From Bacteroides sp. (lineage in GTDB: Bacteria > Bacteroidota > Bacteroidia > Bacteroidales > Muribaculaceae), in the NCBI GenBank assembly GCA_023665145.1, contig JAMPEM010000003.1:49219-113218 (forward strand): a stretch of 64,000 bases of DNA, read 5' to 3'. This document shows positions 53,001 to 60,841 of the stretch, in pieces (the first letter of the stretch is position 1; each line of letters opens with the position of its first letter). The position numbers and the translations under genes were made by a program. A model generated the notes under the pieces. The model was not told the origin of the DNA. It ran no database searches and saw only the letters and a program-made list of their open reading frames with translations.

Positions 53001-53167
53001 GTAGTCCCCTTTTCCATGACGGAAGCACCGATGAGCGCCTCGCCCAATTCATCGACTACCGTACCGTGTACGGTAATCTTCTGCGCGAGAGCGGGAAGCG
53101 TTGCCACTAATAGCACTGCTAACGTGAGCATTAGCTTCCTTGTCAGATGAAAACAGATGTTCTTCAT
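50054..53167 (-). CDS. SusC/RagA-family TonB-dependent outer membrane transporter
   Basis: 1037 residues. Signal peptide 1-28; carboxypeptidase-regulatory-like domain (about 30-110, VHGTVVDELGEALIGASVME); TonB-box region and plug (about 115-235) with VVIGYGSVKKSDATGSV, RIRGGSSLNASNDPLIVIDG and DASATAIYGSRASNGVIIITT; then a 22-strand barrel to the C-terminus. No N-terminal STN/FecR-signalling domain is seen, so regulation by an anti-sigma factor is not suggested. It imports the glycan captured by SusD/E/F. First gene of the operon, with a 360-base leader region. Confidence 0.96.
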   Translation of the reverse strand: MKNICFHLTRKLMLTLAVLLVATLPALAQKITVHGTVVDELGEALIGASVMEKGTTSGTATDLDGNFTLNVNPDATLVFSYVGYDPVDVQVNGRTQIDVTMKENSTVLAETVVIGYGSVKKSDATGSVAMVVPDEIEAGISTSAQDLLVGASPGVVVTTDGGNPTGSATIRIRGGSSLNASNDPLIVIDGVPMTNQSQGGNMSALTMVNPQDIESMTILKDASATAIYGSRASNGVIIITTKKGKGGKPVVNFSANFSVNTARKTLNLMDGAEFAQVVRDNLGESSIAQLGYNGTEYNTNWQKEVLRTSFSQDYNLSVAGKAAWLPYRVNAGYTGNDGILKTSGMQRVTAGFSLTPKFFDDKLSVNINVNGTYARQDNADQGAIGAATAMDPTKPVYTNIPMLGNTGRYLYNGYYNYASGGTFDRNGTQNPVQLLNDVDSWNETWSSSGNLQLDYALHFLPELHFNLNLGYQVSKNDARSVTAANSVMAWQNDGLAATNAAGAAALYKWHEIQRNTLLDFYINYKKEFEAIKSNLDVMAGYSWQRFSYLGRSQNYVHSTGFLNADGTPGFTYENGQYYMDNSTVDNIGQVVNNAAMQRWGNPLQLVSFFGRLNYTFDDTYLLTFTLRDDGTSRFSKDNRWGLFPSLALGWKINNVGGLKDVAWLDEFKLRLGWGQTGQQELSGLANSYFAYMPLFVNSYKSGFQYYNPYGEWINPLYPQPFDANIKWETTTTWNVGLDLGFFNNRLTVAADWYLRNTKDLLAYAPALGMNTSNYMMTNIGNLRNYGLEFNIGAKPVVTQDFTWSTGVNIAWNRNKITKLTGNAETDEIQARGVPTGTGGTLQWHIVGQPAFTYRVFQQVYDSNKNPIPGQYVDQNGDGKIDDKDLINYHSPEPKVTINWNNTFNYKNWDFGFVLRASLGNYVYNGPRYSRTLLDKVDAYGLNNLMRNEFLFPHTDEHLNLSDYFVENAAFLRCDNITVGYTWPNLIDGNLRLRLYGAVQNPFVITKYKGLDPEVFDGIDNNVYPRPVTFTIGVVATF

Positions 53168-53529
53168 GCAGGAATTTTAGTTAAGTTCTACATATTTTAT
53201 TATTGTCTCTTCAATCAGGGAGGAGATTAAGGTGTATCTAAATTTTGCGTTCTAAAAGGTTGGTTTCCCCTAAAATTTTATTAGGGACACGCTTTCATGA
53301 CACGTTTGTTTCATAGCCGTTCCTGCATGTGAGTATTGTCATGGTATTCTTTAATTTTCAACACTATACAATAAGGACTCTCCATCCTTCAGACAAGCCT
53401 GAAGTCTAATTCGTGAGTCGTAAATGCTTTTGAAACTGCTATTAATGTACAAAAATATGAAAATATCCTTATATATTAAGCATTGTTAAAAGAAATTAAC
53501 AATGTTAATTAATATTTTTAACATTTAGT
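53168..53529. other. Leader region of the sus operon
   Basis: 362 bases between the SusC start and the permease stop. It contains two small hairpins, CCCTAA/TTAGGG (53268-53286) and CTTCAG/CTGAAG (53387-53404), a possible -7 box TATTTTTG on the minus strand (53457-53450) without a matching TTG, and an AT-rich 9-bp inverted repeat (53481-53504) that may end the permease transcript. No gene seen. Confidence 0.6.
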
Positions 53530-54720
53530 TTACACTCTGAATGCTCCGGATACTTTGCGGCTCACGGCTATATTGTTAAGAAGGATAACAAGAACCGTCA
53601 AAATTAGCCCTACAATAGGGGCAATCCAGACTGAACCTACACTGTTACCGAGAGCCTTGAATGTGTCTATATAGTTGTTCCTGAGAATAAACAGGAATAT
53701 AAGAGCAAGCAGATAAGAACCTGTGCCGGCTATAAAAATGACTCGTCGGAAAGGTGCTCCAACTTTCCTCAGAGGATATCCCAGCATAAGCAAGATGTGG
53801 AGTTTGTCCCTGTTCTTCTCCATTAGCAGCGATATGCTCAGAAGAAGAATAAAGAACGACAATATCGTAATAATCACACCGATAGCCAACACAATCCCTG
53901 TAATAACCTTTAGAAGGAACGATGCTTGAGTTCCGGATTTGTCGCCTGCCACCTCATACCCCTTCTTATCCAGATATTGCGTTATTGCCACATCACCCGG
54001 GCTATTGGTATCTATAATTATCCTTGAAGGCGACTTTTTCTCGCCCGAACCGAGTTTGCCGTTCATAATATCCATAAATGTCTGTGGCACAATGATAGTA
54101 TTAAGACGATTGGAATATCCGGTGATTTTTGCCGGAATGGAAATGGAGCGAAGGCCGTCGTCAGAAGTCAGGGTCAGTGTCATCGGTATTGACGACATAA
54201 TTCCTTCAGTGAGTTGCGGCATACCGGCTGAGGAGGCAAATCCGAAATTATAAAGTGTTAGATAATCCTTGGATATTATGACCGGCACCGTGGGGCTGTC
54301 CTCTTCGTATCGCCATCCTGATGTGGAAACATCGATAAAATTGTCAGGTATTGACTCAAGAAACATAAAGGTGGACAATCCTTTGTCTCCACGTTCTATT
54401 CTTGCTGAGACTCGAAAATCTGCCGCTGTAAAATTACCAACGGAGCGCACCCAAGGCTGCGCGGAAATATCTGCAATTTCATCCTTTGAAAACGAGGAAG
54501 GAGAGCCTAAGGTATTTGAAGCGGTGACCTTCTTATTGACTACAAGATAATCCTTTTTTATAAAGGAGTCCTCATCTTGCCAGATTGGTCGGGCATCAAT
54601 AAAGAATTGCAGTCCTACAAGGATGATGGACAAGCCTATAAAATTGGAGAGCAGGAATCCTCCGATGCGGCCTGCGCTCATATTTTTGCGCAACAGTTTG
54701 TCTGATAGTGCCATTGTCAT
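53530..54720 (-). CDS. FtsX/MacB-type ABC transporter permease
   Basis: 396 residues. One membrane span near the N-terminus (about 20-41), a large extracytoplasmic domain (about 45-265) and three C-terminal spans (about 270-300, 322-345, 362-388) with the FtsX-type cytoplasmic loop (LLMLGYPLRKVGAPFRRVI). This is the mechanotransmission-type layout of MacB/LolC proteins, which move lipoproteins, peptides or drugs from the periplasm rather than through the inner membrane. It overlaps the ATPase gene by 4 bases (ATGA), so they are co-translated. Confidence 0.85.
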   Translation of the reverse strand: MTMALSDKLLRKNMSAGRIGGFLLSNFIGLSIILVGLQFFIDARPIWQDEDSFIKKDYLVVNKKVTASNTLGSPSSFSKDEIADISAQPWVRSVGNFTAADFRVSARIERGDKGLSTFMFLESIPDNFIDVSTSGWRYEEDSPTVPVIISKDYLTLYNFGFASSAGMPQLTEGIMSSIPMTLTLTSDDGLRSISIPAKITGYSNRLNTIIVPQTFMDIMNGKLGSGEKKSPSRIIIDTNSPGDVAITQYLDKKGYEVAGDKSGTQASFLLKVITGIVLAIGVIITILSFFILLLSISLLMEKNRDKLHILLMLGYPLRKVGAPFRRVIFIAGTGSYLLALIFLFILRNNYIDTFKALGNSVGSVWIAPIVGLILTVLVILLNNIAVSRKVSGAFRV

Positions 54721-55364
54721 AGTTTGAGATGATGATAGTCGGCCAAAAGGAGATGATTTCCCACAGATGTGGCTATGATTGAGGCACCTCGGCGATTAGC
54801 TTCCTCAAGAATGATTTCCGCAGCTATTTTGTTATTTTTTTCATCCAGATGACTCACCGGCTCATCAAGAAGTATAAAATCGAATGGCTGGCACACAGTT
54901 CTTATAATAGCTACCCGTTGCTGCTGCCCTATCGACATCTTCCCTACCGGATAGTCTGCCCGCGAGTCGATGCCGAGCCGCTTCAGCCACTTTTCGATTT
55001 GTTGTTCGGAGATTTGCCCGGTAAGCACATTTTTGAGCATTATATTCTGCACAGCGGTAAGCTCCGGGAAAAGAGCCAACTCTTGAGGAAGGTATGCTAT
55101 ATTTGTTCTTCTTAGCGATTGCCATTCATTGGGACTCAAATTGGAGATATCACAATCGTCGAACGATATTTGACCAAGATAATCGGTGCGATTGCCATAT
55201 ATATATGCGCAGAGCGATGATTTACCGGTACCGCTGGCCGCCTCTATCAAGTAGTGTTCACCACGATGAAATGTCACATCTTTATGCCATATGTCTGATG
55301 GAGGAATCGACTCATTCTCAAACACCTTGGGAAGTGTGTCTGACAGATGTATCCGCTTAATCAT
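54717..55364 (-). CDS. ABC transporter ATP-binding protein, unusual H-loop
   Basis: 215 residues, single ATPase domain. Walker A EAASGTGKSS (41-50), Q-loop YLPQELALFP (Gln94), signature MSIGQQQR (143-150), Walker B FILLDEP (163-169) and D-loop SHLDEKN are present. The switch histidine normally following (ThD-type) is not seen: the strand reads SIIATSVGNH. Partner of the FtsX-type permease in the next gene. It begins ten bases after the DUF4836-like gene in transcription order it follows, so the three genes form one operon. Confidence 0.9.
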   Translation of the reverse strand: MIKRIHLSDTLPKVFENESIPPSDIWHKDVTFHRGEHYLIEAASGTGKSSLCAYIYGNRTDYLGQISFDDCDISNLSPNEWQSLRRTNIAYLPQELALFPELTAVQNIMLKNVLTGQISEQQIEKWLKRLGIDSRADYPVGKMSIGQQQRVAIIRTVCQPFDFILLDEPVSHLDEKNNKIAAEIILEEANRRGASIIATSVGNHLLLADYHHLKL

Positions 55365-55373
55365 TTGCCTGAT

Positions 55374-56618
55374 TCATTTTAATGTAAGATTAACGACAAT
55401 TTTAGCCGAATTACCGTCGGGAACGAGGCTCAGCGACATGGTTGAGAAATACTTTCCGCCTGTGGTGACGTTACAATTGTATTTCACACCCAAATAAGCT
55501 TTTGCGAACTCCTTTGAAGCAGTTGCGAATGAGAGTGGACCTGAAGGAGATTGAGGTGTCTGAAGTGTGATTACGTCATCTTTAATCTCATATTTACTCA
55601 TCCCCTCCTTTTCAAAAAATTGTGCTAATTCAGCAATATCCTTTCCGTTGGTCTTTATGACGGCCACGGAATTGCCGGTTTCAGACTGGAGAGCTATTCC
55701 TACTGTTCCGTCAATCCCGCTGAATGCTCCGAACGGAAGGAGCGAACCAAACGATTTATTGAGCTTCTCCACTACCTTCGACGGAATCCCGGCAGCAAAA
55801 ATCAAATCGCCGGATGCGTTGATATCCAACACCTTCGGGTCAATTTTATCAAGAGGCAATACAAACTTAGAGGCCTCACCATTTTGAGAGCACAACTGAA
55901 AATCAAGGGATATATGGGATTTACTGAAATCCACACCAAGAAGAATATATTCCGGATTGTTATATATAGCATTAATAATCAACGCATTTAGCATACCGTT
56001 TTTCAGCGTGCCCGAAACAAGGTCTGAAAGGGAATTAATTCTCCCTGCTCCCATAAGTTGATGGTCAAGACTCACCAATTTGTCTGCAAATTTCTGAGAA
56101 AGTACGCTGCGCCCTTTATCCTGTTCTGCATATCGCTGTATCTCTTCATCATCCGGCGTACCACCCGAGACACACCAATATTGATCACCGCAAACAGCAT
56201 ACCAGACACCATCGGCATCTGTGGCTATCTCCACGACACCTTGTTTTGCAAACTGTAGTTTCTTCTTCTGCTGCAGATACTGTTTGAATGTTTTCGTATC
56301 ATCAAGGAAACAGGTGAAATAAAATTTCGAGCCACGCATAAAGAATGCAGCGACATCAACCTCCACACCGGGAACATTCATATCATCCTTACTCTTATTA
56401 AAAAGGCTCTGATATGTGGCAGGAAGCTCAACATTGCCATCCTTATAAACAGCACCTGTACCATCCAGAAAACCTTCGATATCAAGGACGGCAACAACAT
56501 CAGCATCAGCCGGAACTGTGGTTAGAATCTTCTCCGCCTGTTCGCTTTTTGACGAACTGCAGGCGGCAAAAATAGCCAAAAGGATAATAGATGTAAAGAT
56601 TTGAGTCAGTTTGCGCAT
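55374..56618 (-). CDS. DUF4836-like lipoprotein
   Basis: 414 residues from ATG 56618, which gives a lipoprotein signal with the cysteine at 20 (AIFAACSSSKSEQ); the longer frame to 56687 lacks a sensible leader. The mature start KILTTVPADADVVAVLDIEG resembles DUF4836, a Bacteroidetes family whose members carry two similar alpha/beta halves (here also VLPLDKIDPKVLDINASGDL and the region after 290). Function unknown. First gene of an operon with an ABC ATPase and FtsX-type permease, so it may be their periplasmic partner or cargo (inference). Confidence 0.8.
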   Translation of the reverse strand: MRKLTQIFTSIILLAIFAACSSSKSEQAEKILTTVPADADVVAVLDIEGFLDGTGAVYKDGNVELPATYQSLFNKSKDDMNVPGVEVDVAAFFMRGSKFYFTCFLDDTKTFKQYLQQKKKLQFAKQGVVEIATDADGVWYAVCGDQYWCVSGGTPDDEEIQRYAEQDKGRSVLSQKFADKLVSLDHQLMGAGRINSLSDLVSGTLKNGMLNALIINAIYNNPEYILLGVDFSKSHISLDFQLCSQNGEASKFVLPLDKIDPKVLDINASGDLIFAAGIPSKVVEKLNKSFGSLLPFGAFSGIDGTVGIALQSETGNSVAVIKTNGKDIAELAQFFEKEGMSKYEIKDDVITLQTPQSPSGPLSFATASKEFAKAYLGVKYNCNVTTGGKYFSTMSLSLVPDGNSAKIVVNLTLK

Positions 56619-56704
56619 AATCTTTGGTGTATAATCCGGTATATACTGCGGAAGGAGGAATATCAAAATCCGCAGATATAATACCAATCTGTTAGAAATA
56701 ATGG

Positions 56705-56743
56705 CAAAGTTAGCAAAAGTTTCGGAAAGATTTGCTAACTTTG
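56705..56743. promoter_or_regulatory. Symmetric divergent promoter in a 13-bp inverted repeat
   Basis: Arms 56705-56717 (CAAAGTTAGCAAA) and 56731-56743 (TTTGCTAACTTTG) are perfect reverse complements with 13 bases between. Each arm contains TAACTTTG, a -7 element: 56736-56743 serves the plus-strand aminotransferase gene (ATG 56794) and 56712-56705 the minus-strand lipoprotein operon (ATG 56618). Neither has TTG at its -33, which falls in the opposite arm. Confidence 0.7.
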
Positions 56744-56793
56744 CAGAATAAAACCGAAAAACTCGTTAACCATAATAAAAAAACGTAACCAAT

Positions 56794-57984
56794 ATGCAGA
56801 TATCACAGCGGGTGCAGAATCTCGCCCCATCAGCTACACTGGCAATGTCGCAGAAGAGCGCGGAACTACGCGCCGCAGGTGTTGATGTCATCAATATGTC
56901 GGTGGGAGAACCGGACTTCAACACTCCTGAGTTCATCAAAGAAGCAGCTAAAAAGGCAATAGATGAGAATTATTCGCGCTACACCCCTGTGGCAGGATAT
57001 ATGAGTTTACGCCAAGCCGTATGCACAAAACTGGAACGCGAAAACGGACTGCACTATACACCCGAACAGATTGTAGTCGGCAACGGAGCCAAGCAAGAAC
57101 TCTGCAATGTACTTCTGGCCACCATCAACCCCGGAGATGAGGTAATCATCCCTGTTCCGGCATGGGTCAGCTATGTAGAGATGGTTAAATTGGCCGAAGG
57201 AATAACAGTGACTATACCTACCGGGGTGGAAAGCAATTTCAAAATCACCCCCGCTCAGCTCGAAGCTGCCATCACCGACAAGACCCGTATGGTACTCCTT
57301 AATTCACCAAGCAACCCTACCGGGTCAGTATACACACGCGAAGAACTTCAAGCCTTGGCCGACGTATTGGCAAAATACCCCGACATCCTTATACTCGCAG
57401 ACGATATCTACGAACATATTAATTTCTGTGGTGAGGTGCACAGCATCGCACAATGCGAAAATGTGCATGACCGTGTCATAATCATCAATGGAGTTTCAAA
57501 AGCATATGCCATGACCGGATGGCGTATCGGATATATGGCCGGACCAATTGAGATAGCTAAGGCTGTCACCAAGCTTCAAGGTCAATACACATCCGGAGCA
57601 TCCTCAATAGCACAAAAAGCAGCCGAAGCAGCCTACCTCGGCCCGCAAGATTGTCTCGAAGAGATGCGAGTGGCTTTCGAAAGACGTCGCAACTTGATAG
57701 TCAGCTTGGCAAAAGAGATACCCGGATGGGTGGTTAACGAACCGCAAGGTGCCTTCTATCTATTTCCGAAAGTGGAATCATATATTGGCAAACGCAACGG
57801 TGAATGTGAAATCAAAAGCAGTGCAGATTATGTGATGTACCTCCTTGAAGAGGCACACGTAGCTTGTGTAGATGGTGGTGCTTTCTGTTTGCCGGGGTAT
57901 CTTCGCATGAGCTATGCCACAAGCGACGACAACATCCGCGAAGCATTACGCCGCATCAAGGAAGCAAGCGCCAAGCTTCATTAA
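56794..57984 (+). CDS. aspC: Aspartate/aromatic-type class I aminotransferase
   Basis: 396 residues. PLP-dependent fold type I enzyme. PLP lysine Lys236 (NGVSKAYAMTGWRIGYMAG), INMSVGEPDFNTPEFI, VGNGAKQELCNVLLA, LNSPSNPTGSVY and LADDIYEHI are all typical of subgroup I-gamma aspartate aminotransferases, which exchange amino groups between aspartate, glutamate and keto acids in the cytosol. The specificity call and the symbol are by resemblance. A strong hairpin 65 bases after the stop ends the transcript. Confidence 0.9.
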   Translation: MQISQRVQNLAPSATLAMSQKSAELRAAGVDVINMSVGEPDFNTPEFIKEAAKKAIDENYSRYTPVAGYMSLRQAVCTKLERENGLHYTPEQIVVGNGAKQELCNVLLATINPGDEVIIPVPAWVSYVEMVKLAEGITVTIPTGVESNFKITPAQLEAAITDKTRMVLLNSPSNPTGSVYTREELQALADVLAKYPDILILADDIYEHINFCGEVHSIAQCENVHDRVIIINGVSKAYAMTGWRIGYMAGPIEIAKAVTKLQGQYTSGASSIAQKAAEAAYLGPQDCLEEMRVAFERRRNLIVSLAKEIPGWVVNEPQGAFYLFPKVESYIGKRNGECEIKSSADYVMYLLEEAHVACVDGGAFCLPGYLRMSYATSDDNIREALRRIKEASAKLH

Positions 57985-58048
57985 TATTACTCAATCGCGG
58001 GGTATTAAGCCGTCAATAATTGCATAAACAATTGATTATCTATAATTA

Positions 58049-58074
58049 CAGGGATGCACTCCGGTGCATCCCTG
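58049..58074 (+). terminator. Terminator hairpin after the aminotransferase gene
   Basis: Perfect 11-bp stem CAGGGATGCAC / GTGCATCCCTG with a TCCG tetraloop, followed by ATTATTAAATAA. It has a strong stem but only a partial U-run. Confidence 0.7.
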
Positions 58075-58179
58075 ATTATTAAATAACCTCTAAGTTGCGA
58101 ATTATCCGAGCAGAGGGACTGAATGCGCCTCAACTCGATAATTAGCTATACAAAGCATCATCTTATGAGATGATAAAGA

Positions 58180-58204
58180 AGCCGGACATCGACGATGTCC
58201 GGCT
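58180..58204. terminator. Bidirectional terminator hairpin
   Basis: Perfect 11-bp stem AGCCGGACATC / GATGTCCGGCT with a 3-base loop. On the plus strand it is followed by CTTATTTTTTT; on the minus strand by TCTTTATC. It lies 32 bases after the stop of the minus-strand small lipoprotein gene and likely terminates both directions. Confidence 0.8.
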
Positions 58205-58235
58205 CTTATTTTTTTGCTTGCGCTTACGGTCTCGA

Positions 58236-58442
58236 TTACTGAGCCTTAGCAGTGTCAGCTGCAGCTTCAGCAGCGGGAGCTGCGTTAGTGTCAGCTGCTA
58301 CGTTAGTGTCAGTTGCAACAGTGTCTTCAGCTACAACTTCAGTAGCAGTAGTGTCAGTGTCAGTTGCTTCAGCAGCTTTGTTGCCGCAAGATACGAGAGC
58401 TACGCTGGCGAGAACAGCAAGCGATAAAACGATCTTCTTCAT
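58236..58442 (-). CDS. Small low-complexity lipoprotein
   Basis: 68 residues. Lipobox cysteine at 19 (ASVALVSCGNKA). The mature 50 residues are almost only Ala, Thr, Asp, Glu, Val and Asn, with repeated ATDTN/AADT units (DTVATDTNVAADTNAAPA), strongly acidic and certainly disordered. No function is recognised; abundance as a surface or periplasmic spacer lipoprotein is plausible. It is a stand-alone gene with a textbook promoter (58497-58527) and a terminator on its 3' side, which supports it as real despite the size. Confidence 0.85.
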   Translation of the reverse strand: MKKIVLSLAVLASVALVSCGNKAAEATDTDTTATEVVAEDTVATDTNVAADTNAAPAAEAAADTAKAQ

Positions 58443-58939
58443 TTTGTGTAAAATTTAAAATAATAAAACAATGTTCTTTTGCTATCAAAAACGGTGCAAA
58501 GTTAATGCTTTATTACCGCTCTTGCAAGTTATTAAACAAAAAAATGACATGATTAGTGTATTTTTATACATTATTTAACATTAAACATTTATTTTAATTC
58601 GGATTTTAATATTTTTTATATTATTATTTTGGAGCCGCATAGGATATCAATCGTATTCTATGATTACAATGTTGTTCTATCCCCCATAACCAACTCCCCA
58701 CACATTACTTTTTTTAATCTCAACCATTTCGAGTACGGATTTTCACAATTTCCTGTGAAATTTCAAAACAATTTGCGGTTAAATTTCATTAATGAGATAA
58801 CAGCAGCTTTAAATCGAGTGATGATTCATCGATATTGCTACCCTACTATGTAACTATATATTTATCGGTGCAATTAACTAATATAATCGGTTCAAGTTTG
58901 CGGGATTGAAAATCACAGGTTAAAAAAAAGGTAAAGTTC
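58443..58939. other. Divergent intergenic region upstream of pfkA
   Basis: 497 bases without a gene between the small lipoprotein and pfkA, which diverge. Apart from the lipoprotein promoter at 58497-58527 I see nothing definite: the sequence is AT-rich, without a TAnnTTTG box for pfkA, tRNA or long hairpin. Confidence 0.6.
58497..58527 (-). promoter_or_regulatory. Bacteroidetes-type promoter of the small lipoprotein
   Basis: On the minus strand, TTG (58527-58525), 20 bases, TAACTTTG (58504-58497). Start near 58493, about 50 bases before the ATG at 58442. Confidence 0.82.
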
Positions 58940-59920
58940 ATGAACAAGATTAAATCAATTGGCATTTTGACATCGGGAGGGGATGCCCCGGGAATGAATG
59001 CAGCCATTCGTGCCGTGACGCGCGCCGGCATATTCGCCGGATTTAAGGTATACGGCATTTATAGAGGTTACAAGGGACTTATCTCAGACGAGATAGAGGA
59101 ATTCAGCACTCAGAATGTAAGTAACATAATCCAACGTGGAGGCACTATCCTGAAAACTGCACGTTGCAAGGAATTTCAGACTCCGGAGGGGCGTCAATGT
59201 GCTTATGATGTCATGAAGCGTCGTGAGATTGACGCACTTGTCGTGATAGGTGGTGACGGTTCACTGACCGGTGCACGGATTTTTGGCAATGAATTCTCTA
59301 TCCCTATAGTGGGATTGCCGGGCACTATTGACAATGATCTTTATGGGACAGACTCCACTATAGGTTATGATACGGCACTGAACACCATTATGGATTGTGT
59401 CGATAAGATTCGTGACACAGCGACCTCGCATGAGCGATTGTTCTTTATCGAAGTGATGGGCCGTGATGCCGGATTTTTGGCACTTAACGGGGCGATTGCA
59501 TCCGGGGCCGAAGCAGCCATCATTCCGGAGATAAGCACACAGGTTGACCAGCTTTCCGAGCTTATTCAGAATGGTTTCCGCAAATCAAAGAACTCTTCGA
59601 TTGTGCTTGTGGCTGAGTCACCAATCACGGGGGGAGCGATGGGATTGGCGGAACGTGTCAAGAATGAGTATCCGGAATATGATGTACGCGTAACCATTTT
59701 AGGACACCTTCAACGGGGCGGTTCTCCGACGGCCTACGACAGGATTTTGGCATCGCGAATGGGAGCGGCAGCTATCGATGCTCTGCTTGACGATCAACGC
59801 AACGTAATGATTGGCATAAAGAATGATGAGATAGTGTATGTGCCTTTCACAAAGGCGATTAAAAATGACAAACCCATCCAGCAAGGACTTCTCTCCACAT
59901 TGCGACGACTCTCCATTTAG
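58940..59920 (+). CDS. pfkA: ATP-dependent 6-phosphofructokinase
   Basis: 326 residues. Phosphorylates fructose-6-phosphate in glycolysis. [16 protein letters not shown] opens the ATP site; [12 protein letters not shown] has Gly at position 107, where pyrophosphate-dependent enzymes have Asp, and PGTIDND (127-133, base Asp131) has Gly where they have Lys, so ATP is the expected donor. [12 protein letters not shown] and [15 protein letters not shown] are intact. The length equals that of the bacterial tetramer-forming enzymes. The ion channel gene follows 18 bases later. Confidence 0.95.
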   Translation: MNKIKSIGILTSGGDAPGMNAAIRAVTRAGIFAGFKVYGIYRGYKGLISDEIEEFSTQNVSNIIQRGGTILKTARCKEFQTPEGRQCAYDVMKRREIDALVVIGGDGSLTGARIFGNEFSIPIVGLPGTIDNDLYGTDSTIGYDTALNTIMDCVDKIRDTATSHERLFFIEVMGRDAGFLALNGAIASGAEAAIIPEISTQVDQLSELIQNGFRKSKNSSIVLVAESPITGGAMGLAERVKNEYPEYDVRVTILGHLQRGGSPTAYDRILASRMGAAAIDALLDDQRNVMIGIKNDEIVYVPFTKAIKNDKPIQQGLLSTLRRLSI

Positions 59921-59938
59921 AGAGTAAATTGGCATAAC

Positions 59939-60841
59939 ATGAAGAAGAGACACACAAAAACATCCCCCAAACTAAATTTCGAGGAATTGCCGAGAGGGAA
60001 GAAGATTATAGAGGAGTGTGCTCATTATGTGGTACTCCTTTTGTCGCTTGCTCTTATAATCTTCATCTCTTACGACACTTTTTCGTCAATACCGTTTCTA
60101 TCTAATCACACCTATATGACGTTTCAGTTTTGGGTGTGTGTCATCTTCATGGCCGATTTCTTCCTTGAATTGTCGTTTGCCGCCAATAAGCACGCTTACC
60201 TACAGCGGCGCTGGTTTTTCCTATTGATTTCCATACCCTATCTTAACATAATAAATCTCCTTCACATCAACCTTGGTGAGGGGACATTGTATTTCATCCG
60301 GTTCATCCCATTAATACGCGGAGCATATTCCATGGCAATGGTGGTCGGCTTTTTTTCCACCAACCGCGCATTTACCATGTTGTCACAATATGCCTTTATC
60401 CTTGTGTCATTCACATATTTCATGTCGATGATATTCTATTATGAGGAACGGCAGGTAAATCCTGATGTTCTAACCTTTTGGGATGCGCTCTATTGGGCAT
60501 GTCTGAATGCGACGACAGTGGGATCGGACATTCAGGCCGTAACAATATTCGGCAAGGTCGGGACAGTGGTAATGTCTATATCGGGTATGATGATGCTTCC
60601 TCTCTTCACGGTCTACATAACAGACCGGGTAAAGAGAATGAACAATCGATACCGCGCACAGAGCGACTTTATACTCCGCCAGCTCCATTTGTCACATACA
60701 CAAAATGATACGGATGAAAGCGAACCTGACGCACACGATGATAAGACACCGCAGCAGAAAAGTTCGCCTTCCGATACCGTATCCGGAAATAATCCCGAAT
60801 CATCAGATTCTTTGACCACGAAGAGTGGCGGAGGAAGCTGA
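59939..60841 (+). CDS. Voltage-gated-type ion channel family protein with altered filter
   Basis: 300 residues with six likely membrane segments: S1 about 29-47, S2 60-80, S3 92-110, S4 115-135, S5 148-168, pore helix 178-192, S6 204-227, then an acidic, Ser/Asp-rich disordered tail (250-300). The pore motif is NATTVGSDIQ (190-199), where potassium channels have TVGYGD; the Tyr-Gly is Ser-Asp. S4 has only two arginines (121, 127), so voltage sensing is doubtful. Ion selectivity is open. The last 39 bases overlap the convergent miaB gene. Confidence 0.8.
   Translation: MKKRHTKTSPKLNFEELPRGKKIIEECAHYVVLLLSLALIIFISYDTFSSIPFLSNHTYMTFQFWVCVIFMADFFLELSFAANKHAYLQRRWFFLLISIPYLNIINLLHINLGEGTLYFIRFIPLIRGAYSMAMVVGFFSTNRAFTMLSQYAFILVSFTYFMSMIFYYEERQVNPDVLTFWDALYWACLNATTVGSDIQAVTIFGKVGTVVMSISGMMMLPLFTVYITDRVKRMNNRYRAQSDFILRQLHLSHTQNDTDESEPDAHDDKTPQQKSSPSDTVSGNNPESSDSLTTKSGGGS

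Noticed and set aside
58443-58939. tRNA or other RNA gene in the pfkA upstream gap
   Set aside because: No cloverleaf, T-loop GTTCGA-type motif or CCA-preceding acceptor pairing found.
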